Shown here piece by piece: positions 59,696-64,000 of a stretch of 64,000 nucleotides of DNA (position 1 is the first letter of the stretch; every line of letters begins with the position of its first letter). The translations under genes and the position numbers were made by a program. A model generated the notes under the pieces. The model was not told the origin of the DNA. It worked only from the letters and a program-made list of their open reading frames with translations, and did not search any database. The stretch is from Silicimonas sp963779765 (GTDB lineage: Bacteria; Pseudomonadota; Alphaproteobacteria; Rhodobacterales; Rhodobacteraceae): the NCBI GenBank assembly GCA_963779765.1, contig CAVZZP010000001.1:806001-870000 (forward strand), in the 5' to 3' direction.

Positions 59696-60256
59696 ATGCG
59701 TCGTCTGGTTCTCGCCGTCCTCTACACGGGCCTTGCCCTCTTCGCAAACGTCGCCGCCGCCGACCGCGCTGCGCTGGAGGCCCTGCGCGAGGGGACGATG
59801 CAGAAGCTCGTCTTCGCCGATCCGGCACCGGTTCCGGATACCGCCTTCACCGGTCCGGACGGGGCGGAGGTCACCCTGTCGGACTTTGCGGGCAAGCATG
59901 TCCTCGTCAATTTCTGGGCAACATGGTGCGCGCCCTGCCGGAAAGAGATGCCGATGCTGTCCGAGCTTCAGGCCGAGTTCGGGGGCGACGACTTCGAGGT
60001 CGTGACCATCGCCACGGGACGAAACCCGCCGCAGGCCATCACGAAGTTCTTCGAGGAGATCGGCGTCGACAACCTGCCGACCTATCTCGACCCCCGGCAG
60101 GCGCTGGCGCGCGAGATGGCGGTCCTGGGACTGCCGATCACCGTCATCCTCGATCCCGAAGGTATGGAGATTGCCCGGATGCGGGGAGATGCCGAGTGGA
60201 ACGGAGCCAGTGCCAAGGCCATAATCGCAGCACTTCTTGCCGGGGAAGCAAGCTAG
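59696..60256 (+). CDS. tlpA: TlpA-family thiol-disulphide oxidoreductase
   Basis: 186 residues from ATG 59696 with GGAAGGA upstream. MRRLVLAVLYTGLALFANVA is a signal or membrane anchor. VLVNFWATWCAPCRKEMPML holds the CAPC active site, and LPTYLDPRQALAREM with VLGLPITVILDPEGMEIARM gives the cis-proline (LPIT). It reduces disulphides in the periplasm and in this group serves cytochrome maturation or copper delivery. The argH-tlpA divergence is conserved in Rhodobacterales. Confidence 0.93.
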   Translation: MRRLVLAVLYTGLALFANVAAADRAALEALREGTMQKLVFADPAPVPDTAFTGPDGAEVTLSDFAGKHVLVNFWATWCAPCRKEMPMLSELQAEFGGDDFEVVTIATGRNPPQAITKFFEEIGVDNLPTYLDPRQALAREMAVLGLPITVILDPEGMEIARMRGDAEWNGASAKAIIAALLAGEAS

Positions 60257-60393
60257 GCGTTTCCCTTACGGAACCGGTATGTTGCCTGAATGAGGCGGAA
60301 CCCTGCCTTGTTTGCGACAGCTTCATGCCATAATTTGGTCACACTCGCTTTTGGGCGGGGGTGTAATTGTAATTTCGTAATGGGTTATTCGCG

Positions 60394-60516
60394 ATGAGCG
60401 AATTCTTAACAGCCTTCCTGATCCTCGTGGCCCTTGCCGCGGTCGGCAACTTCGCCGCCGATCCGGCCGCCTTCCAGACGCACTGCGCCGGATCGTGGCT
60501 CCAGCTCTGCTGGTAG
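60394..60516 (+). CDS. Possible 40-residue membrane peptide
   Basis: ATG 60394 to TAG 60516: MSEFLTAFLILVALAAVGNF, then AADPAAFQTHCAGSWLQLCW. It has one hydrophobic segment and two cysteines. The block just upstream (60300-60390) is AT-rich and could carry a promoter (GTAATTGTAATTTCGTAATG). The ribosome site is weak. It is the only coding signal in the 264-bp gap between tlpA and mltB, which otherwise looks empty. Confidence 0.4.
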   Translation: MSEFLTAFLILVALAAVGNFAADPAAFQTHCAGSWLQLCW

Positions 60517-60520
60517 GCGC

Positions 60521-61699
60521 CTAGAGACTGTTCAGCAGTTCGCGCGTCGGCCATGCGTCGGCGGGCAATCCCAGACGCGTCTGCTCCATTTGCACGGCCT
60601 GCCTCGTCATCGCTCCAAGAATCCCGTCCACGGCGCCGACGTCATATCCGCGGGCCGAGAGTTTCTGCTGCAACGCCTTCATCTCGCTTTCGCTCAGCGC
60701 GGGCGAGGGATTACCCGCAATGTAGACCGGCGCGCCCTCGAGCCGGGTGGCGAAATACGCGGCGGTCGTGACGTAGGTAAAGCTCTTGTTCCATTCGAAG
60801 AGGACATTGAAGTTCGGATAGACCAGAAAGGCCGGTCCGTCCTTGCCCTGCGGCAGCAGGACAGCAGACGACAGGTCAGGTCCAAGCAGCTTGCCCGAGC
60901 GTGGCGTGACGCCAAGGGCCGCCCAGTCGGACGCCGGGGCCCAAGTCTCGAGTCCCGTCTTCTCCCAGGCGAAATCACTCGGCACCTCGACTTCCTGCAT
61001 CCACGGCTCTCCGCTTCGCCAGCCGAGCGACCCCAGCACTTTCGCGCCCGTCATCAGCGCATCGGGCGCCGAGGTCTTGAGAGTGATGTGACCGTCGCCA
61101 TCTCCGTCGACACCCTTTTCGACGATCTCGGACGGCAGGACCTGAACCATGCCGATCTCGCCTGCCCACGCCCCGGTCGTGCGTGCGGGGTCGAGGTCGC
61201 CTTGCCGGAAAAGCTCCATCGCCGCGAAGACCTGCGGGCGGAAAAGTTGCGGGCGGCGGCAGTCGTGCGCCAGCGTGACCAGTGCGTTCACCGTGTTGAA
61301 ATCGCCCTGGACGGCGCCGTAGTCGGTCTCGAAGGCCCAGAAGGCCAGAAGAACGCCTGGCGAAATTCCGTAGTCCCGCGAGATCCGGTCAAAGACCTTT
61401 GAATACTTCTGCGCGTTCCGCTCGCCCGCCTGCACCCGGTTCTGGCTGATGAGACGGCGCGAGAAGTCGATGAACGGCATCTGGAAGATGCCCTGCGCGC
61501 GGTCCGCGCGAATGACCTTGGGATCCTGCCTGACGCCCGCGAAGAACTGCCTGGCGTCCGCAGAGTCGAAGCCCTTCTGCACCGCCTCGTCCGAGAGACC
61601 GCGGACGAAGGCGCCGAAGTCGCCTCCGCACTGTTCCTGGGCGACGGCGGGGACGGCAACGAATACGGCTGCCGCGACGATTGCGAGGGCTTTGAGCAT
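60521..61699 (-). CDS. mltB: Lytic murein transglycosylase, MltB type, with peptidoglycan-binding domain
   Basis: 392 residues. MLKALAIVAAAVFVAVPAVA is a signal peptide. FQMPFIDFSRRLISQNRVQA, then LLAFWAFETDYGAVQGDFNT (with the catalytic glutamate), LVTLAHDCRRPQLFRPQVFA and AGEIGMVQVLPSEIVEKGVD, is the SLT-2/MltB catalytic domain. The C-terminal LSARGYDVGAVDGILGAMTR then QAVQMEQTRLGLPADAWPTR is a PG-binding-1 domain. It cuts glycan strands with 1,6-anhydro ends in the periplasm. It is divergent from the receiver-like gene; the shared gap contains a CtrA-type site. Confidence 0.94.
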   Translation of the reverse strand: MLKALAIVAAAVFVAVPAVAQEQCGGDFGAFVRGLSDEAVQKGFDSADARQFFAGVRQDPKVIRADRAQGIFQMPFIDFSRRLISQNRVQAGERNAQKYSKVFDRISRDYGISPGVLLAFWAFETDYGAVQGDFNTVNALVTLAHDCRRPQLFRPQVFAAMELFRQGDLDPARTTGAWAGEIGMVQVLPSEIVEKGVDGDGDGHITLKTSAPDALMTGAKVLGSLGWRSGEPWMQEVEVPSDFAWEKTGLETWAPASDWAALGVTPRSGKLLGPDLSSAVLLPQGKDGPAFLVYPNFNVLFEWNKSFTYVTTAAYFATRLEGAPVYIAGNPSPALSESEMKALQQKLSARGYDVGAVDGILGAMTRQAVQMEQTRLGLPADAWPTRELLNSL

Positions 61700-61789
61700 C
61701 GAGAGGACCTGCCTGCCTTGTGATTTCGCCGGAAGGTATCAGGCGTATCTTTGGTGCGGCAAGGGCCGGAAGCGCCTTTCCGCGCATCG

Positions 61790-61825
61790 TTAACCGTTTC
61801 TTCGGATGCGTTAACCGAGCGTTAA
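61790..61825. promoter_or_regulatory. CtrA-type binding site cluster
   Basis: TTAA-CCGAGCG-TTAA at 61811-61825 is an exact TTAA-N7-TTAA full site, the CtrA consensus of alphaproteobacteria. A third TTAACC lies at 61790-61795. The cluster sits 67 bp before the receiver-like gene and about 110 bp before mltB, so it could serve either. In a GC-rich genome three TTAA in 36 bp is unlikely by chance. Confidence 0.7.
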
Positions 61826-61891
61826 CACTTTCGGCCGAATTTTCGAAATTGGGGGAAGAAGTCGGCTGAAGTCGTCAAAGGGTCGGAACTA

Positions 61892-62252
61892 GTGATACTC
61901 ATCGTGGCTTCAAAGCCAGGTCTTTCGGCCATCTGGGCTTCGCACCTGCGTCGCCAGGGTCAGGACGTCATCGTCGTCGAAACTCAGGACGAGGCCGTGT
62001 CCTATCTGCGCACGGCTTCGGCGGATGTGATCGTGCTCGACCTGCTTCTGGAGGAGGGAAGCGCCTTCGCCGTGGCGGACTTCGCAAGCTACCGGCATCC
62101 GAAAGCGAAGATCGTCTTCGTGACGCGCAGCACCTTTTTCTCGGACGGATTCTCTGTTCTCGCACATCCCGAACACGGCGGCGGTCCTTCAGGAACAGAC
62201 GCCGCCGACCGACCTTGCGGCGATCGTCGCCTACCACGGTCGGGCGCTCTAG
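61892..62252 (+). pseudogene. Receiver-like response-regulator domain protein, frameshifted near the end
   Basis: From the GTG at 61892 it reads MILIVASKPGLSAIWASHLR, then RQGQDVIVVETQDEAVSYLR and ADVIVLDLLLEEGSAFAVAD (the receiver phosphorylation strand, with Asp in LDL). KIVFVTRSTFFSDG follows. The end, SLFSHIPNTAAVLQEQTPPT then DLAAIVAYHGRAL, is in the next frame. One extra base near 62150 explains it. The restored length is about 120 residues: a single receiver domain without an output domain. The conserved lysine and one of the N-terminal acidic pair are not clearly in place, so phosphorylation is uncertain. The CtrA-type site upstream suggests cell-cycle or motility control. Confidence 0.72.
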
Positions 62253-62254
62253 GA

Positions 62255-64000
62255 TCAGCCGTTCGCGATGGCGTCGCCGGGCTTGAAGCGCGTGCCGTTG
62301 TCGATGGTGAACTGGCCGCGTTCCAGCTTCTTGAAGGTGCCTTCCCGCAGAAGCTGGCCGAACGAGCGCAGGCTTTCTTCGCGCGACAGCCGGATGGTCG
62401 GGTCGACGCGGGCGACACGCTTCATGATCTCGGGGCGGGTGAAGGACGACTGGCCCTCGGAGAAGACGGTATAGGCGGCGGCGGCCTCCAGAAGCTCGGA
62501 CAGATCCTTCGCTCCGACGGTCCGGGCGAACTGGGCGAAGCCCTCCTGCTCGGATGACAAGCTGACCGCGTGGCCGACCGACAATCCGCTGTCGACACGC
62601 TGCGACGAGACGAGGACCAGGGGCGGTGCGGACGGCCGACGATGCCCGGTCGCGCTGTCGGTGGTCGGGCGCGAGGTGCGGACGACCTGAGAGAGATCCC
62701 GTCGATAGGGGCTTTTCTCTTCCTCTTCGGCGACTTCCTTCGACACCTGGCGCGACACCAGCCGGTCGGCCTTGGTCGCAGCGACAGCGGCGCGCATCTG
62801 GGAGATGACGCGGCGGCGGCGCACGACGTCGTCGTCGTTGAGCTTTGTGTCCGTTTCGGCGATCAGGCGGCCCACATCGCCTTCGGGCTCCGGCGTCAGA
62901 ACGCGCGGGCTACGGTCGGCCTTGGCCTCGTCGCCGTCCGGCTCGGGTTCGGGTTCGGGTTCGGCTTGGGGTTCAGCTTGCGGGGTGTCTTCGTTTTCGA
63001 GCCTGGCCCGCGCCTCGGCGCGTTCGCGTTCTACGCGGCCCGCCACGTTGCCGATGATCTGCGAGACGGTGCGCAAGGGACGCGTGGCAGGCGTGGCCTC
63101 GGGCTCTTCGGGCGCATTGTCCTCGTCATCGTCGTCGAAATCCCACCCGGACGGCCCGGAGGCCGCAGCGGCGGCTTCATTCGAATCCTCCGCCTCGTCC
63201 TCGGTCGGTGCGTCCATGACGAAAGCGGTCGTATCTTGCGCGTCCTCGGTGCTGTCGTCCTGTGGCGTATCGCGCGCGGGCTCTTCGGCCGGCTCCCCGG
63301 CAGGTTCGCTTTCGGCCGGTGCGGCGACGGCTGAGGGATCCTCGTCCTCGTAGCCGGCGTCGTAGAGGCTGCCGTCCTCGTCCGAAAGATCGGCCGATAT
63401 GGCCTCGATGGTCGCGGTATGGGCGCGGTCGCGTGGCGCGATGTCCTCGGCAGGAGGCTGGCTAAAAGGGCGGCGTTCCGCGGCCTCCTCGACGTTGCGC
63501 GAAACGACGGCGCGGATGCGGCGCAGCTTCTCGGCGACGGTTTCGGCAGGTCCTTCGCCCAGGGGGCGGGCATCGGGGTCGACGGCGAGGACGTCCTCGG
63601 GCTCGTCGGACATCAGGTATTCGTCGTCGAAGGCAAGCGGTCCGCGATCCGCGTCGGCGGGCGCCGGTTGAGCGGCGGGCGGCGTCACCGACTTCGCGCG
63701 CTCGGCGGCTGCCTCGGCGGCGACGCGGCTGGCCACGCGGGCGGCGACGTCACGGCTGTCGGGCTCGGGCGCCTCGTTCTGCTCCGAGACCTCGGCGTCC
63801 TCGACGGCGGGCGGCGGCGCGGAAGGCTCGGCGCGCTTCTCGACCTGGCGCAGCGCTACGCCGGTCTCGCTCATCCGTGCCTCGACGCGGCGGTCGACTT
63901 CCTTCTGGGCGATGTTCTGCAGCATCTCGACATCGGGCGTCGGCGGCTCGGCGCCGAAATAGCGGTCGTCGGCGGCAATATCGCGGAAGTACTCCGCGAT
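62255..64000 (-). CDS. Long acidic, low-complexity protein of Rhodobacterales (partial, N-terminus beyond the window)
   Basis: At least 581 residues; the frame is open to base 64000 and begins outside (IAEYFRDIAADDRYFGAEPP, then TPDVEMLQNIAQKEVDRRVE). The centre is rich in Ala, Glu, Asp and Pro, with EPQAEPEPEPEPD-like runs and DDDDED. The C-terminal 150 residues are more ordered: SEQEGFAQFARTVGAKDLSE, LLEAAAAYTVFSEGQSSFTR, EIMKRVARVDPTIRLSREES and FGQLLREGTFKKLERGQFTI. That tail has a winged-helix-like look. I do not recognise a function; some relatives are labelled chemotaxis proteins without clear support. It converges on the receiver-like gene with two bases between. Confidence 0.75.
   Translation of the reverse strand: MAEYFRDIAADDRYFGAEPPTPDVEMLQNIAQKEVDRRVEARMSETGVALRQVEKRAEPSAPPPAVEDAEVSEQNEAPEPDSRDVAARVASRVAAEAAAERAKSVTPPAAQPAPADADRGPLAFDDEYLMSDEPEDVLAVDPDARPLGEGPAETVAEKLRRIRAVVSRNVEEAAERRPFSQPPAEDIAPRDRAHTATIEAISADLSDEDGSLYDAGYEDEDPSAVAAPAESEPAGEPAEEPARDTPQDDSTEDAQDTTAFVMDAPTEDEAEDSNEAAAAASGPSGWDFDDDDEDNAPEEPEATPATRPLRTVSQIIGNVAGRVERERAEARARLENEDTPQAEPQAEPEPEPEPDGDEAKADRSPRVLTPEPEGDVGRLIAETDTKLNDDDVVRRRRVISQMRAAVAATKADRLVSRQVSKEVAEEEEKSPYRRDLSQVVRTSRPTTDSATGHRRPSAPPLVLVSSQRVDSGLSVGHAVSLSSEQEGFAQFARTVGAKDLSELLEAAAAYTVFSEGQSSFTRPEIMKRVARVDPTIRLSREESLRSFGQLLREGTFKKLERGQFTIDNGTRFKPGDAIANG

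Overview
The window looks like chromosomal DNA of a marine-type alphaproteobacterium of the Rhodobacterales (Roseobacter/Paracoccaceae kind). G+C is high (roughly two thirds by eye), start and stop codons often overlap (ATGA, GTGA, TGATG), and the protein set is typical of that order: a TIGR02302-type protein, a TrcR/DUF1013 regulator, COQ9, L-malyl-CoA lyase, an N-formylglutamate amidohydrolase and ffs beside dnaX. I see no prophage, insertion sequence, CRISPR array, rRNA or tRNA. No stretch longer than about 300 bases lacks a gene; the longest gaps are about 140-265 bp.

Layout. 1-2.7 kb: end of a cytochrome, a small low-GC SPFH-like gene, an OmpA-type lipoprotein and an AraC/MGMT repair protein. 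2.8-8.3 kb: nth-adenosine kinase facing ftsW-murG-murC. 8.4-13.6 kb: SRPBCC protein, nudC, cpdB, a TbpB-like surface lipoprotein and a BrnA-like antitoxin. 13.7-18.8 kb: SRP RNA, a phosphatase/membrane protein pair, then a DUF465 gene, dnaX, ybaB, a TraB-like gene and recR. 18.8-24.7 kb: otsB-otsA, trcR, RNase T2, a quinone oxidoreductase with coq9, and rpsU. 24.8-34.8 kb: osmC, lrp/ald, mscL, pheS-small membrane gene-pheT, a GMC dehydrogenase pair, SGNH and VOC proteins, and rpmI-rplT. 35-40.2 kb: pyk, N-formylglutamate amidohydrolase, DUF1244 and a GGDEF/EAL protein. 40.3-43.2 kb: a heavily frameshifted dgcN-dgcA-dat operon for D-glutamate/D-amino acid use. 43.4-46.7 kb: mcl1, coxS-coxM without coxL, and accA. 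46.8-54.1 kb: the overlapping operon ftsE-ftsX-plsC-PPOX-methyltransferase, a zinc-ribbon membrane protein and the TIGR02302 protein. 54.1-64 kb: lysA, GFA, csbD, qor, micro-lipoproteins, argH, tlpA, mltB, a CtrA-site-linked receiver-like protein and a long acidic protein running off the end.

Functionally this is mostly core cell biology: envelope growth and division, replication and recombination, translation, osmoprotection by trehalose and MscL, lysine and arginine synthesis, and one-carbon/acyl-CoA metabolism. The most distinctive metabolic unit is dgcN-dgcA-dat, which could channel D-amino acids through D-glutamate to L-glutamate. The small genes woven into core operons (the 87-residue membrane protein between pheS and pheT, the twin micro-lipoproteins after argH, the 49-residue protein after csbD) are the least explained.

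Caution on quality: at least ten conserved genes carry a single-base frameshift, and 40.3-43.2 kb carries many. Most look like sequencing or assembly errors rather than gene decay, so I annotated restored genes and gave the approximate shift positions. I found no clearly new multi-gene system. The best leads are the pheS-pheT insert, the CtrA-type site at 61.81 kb, the coxSM pair without coxL, and the repeat pair at the point where the division/cell-wall cluster stops after murC.
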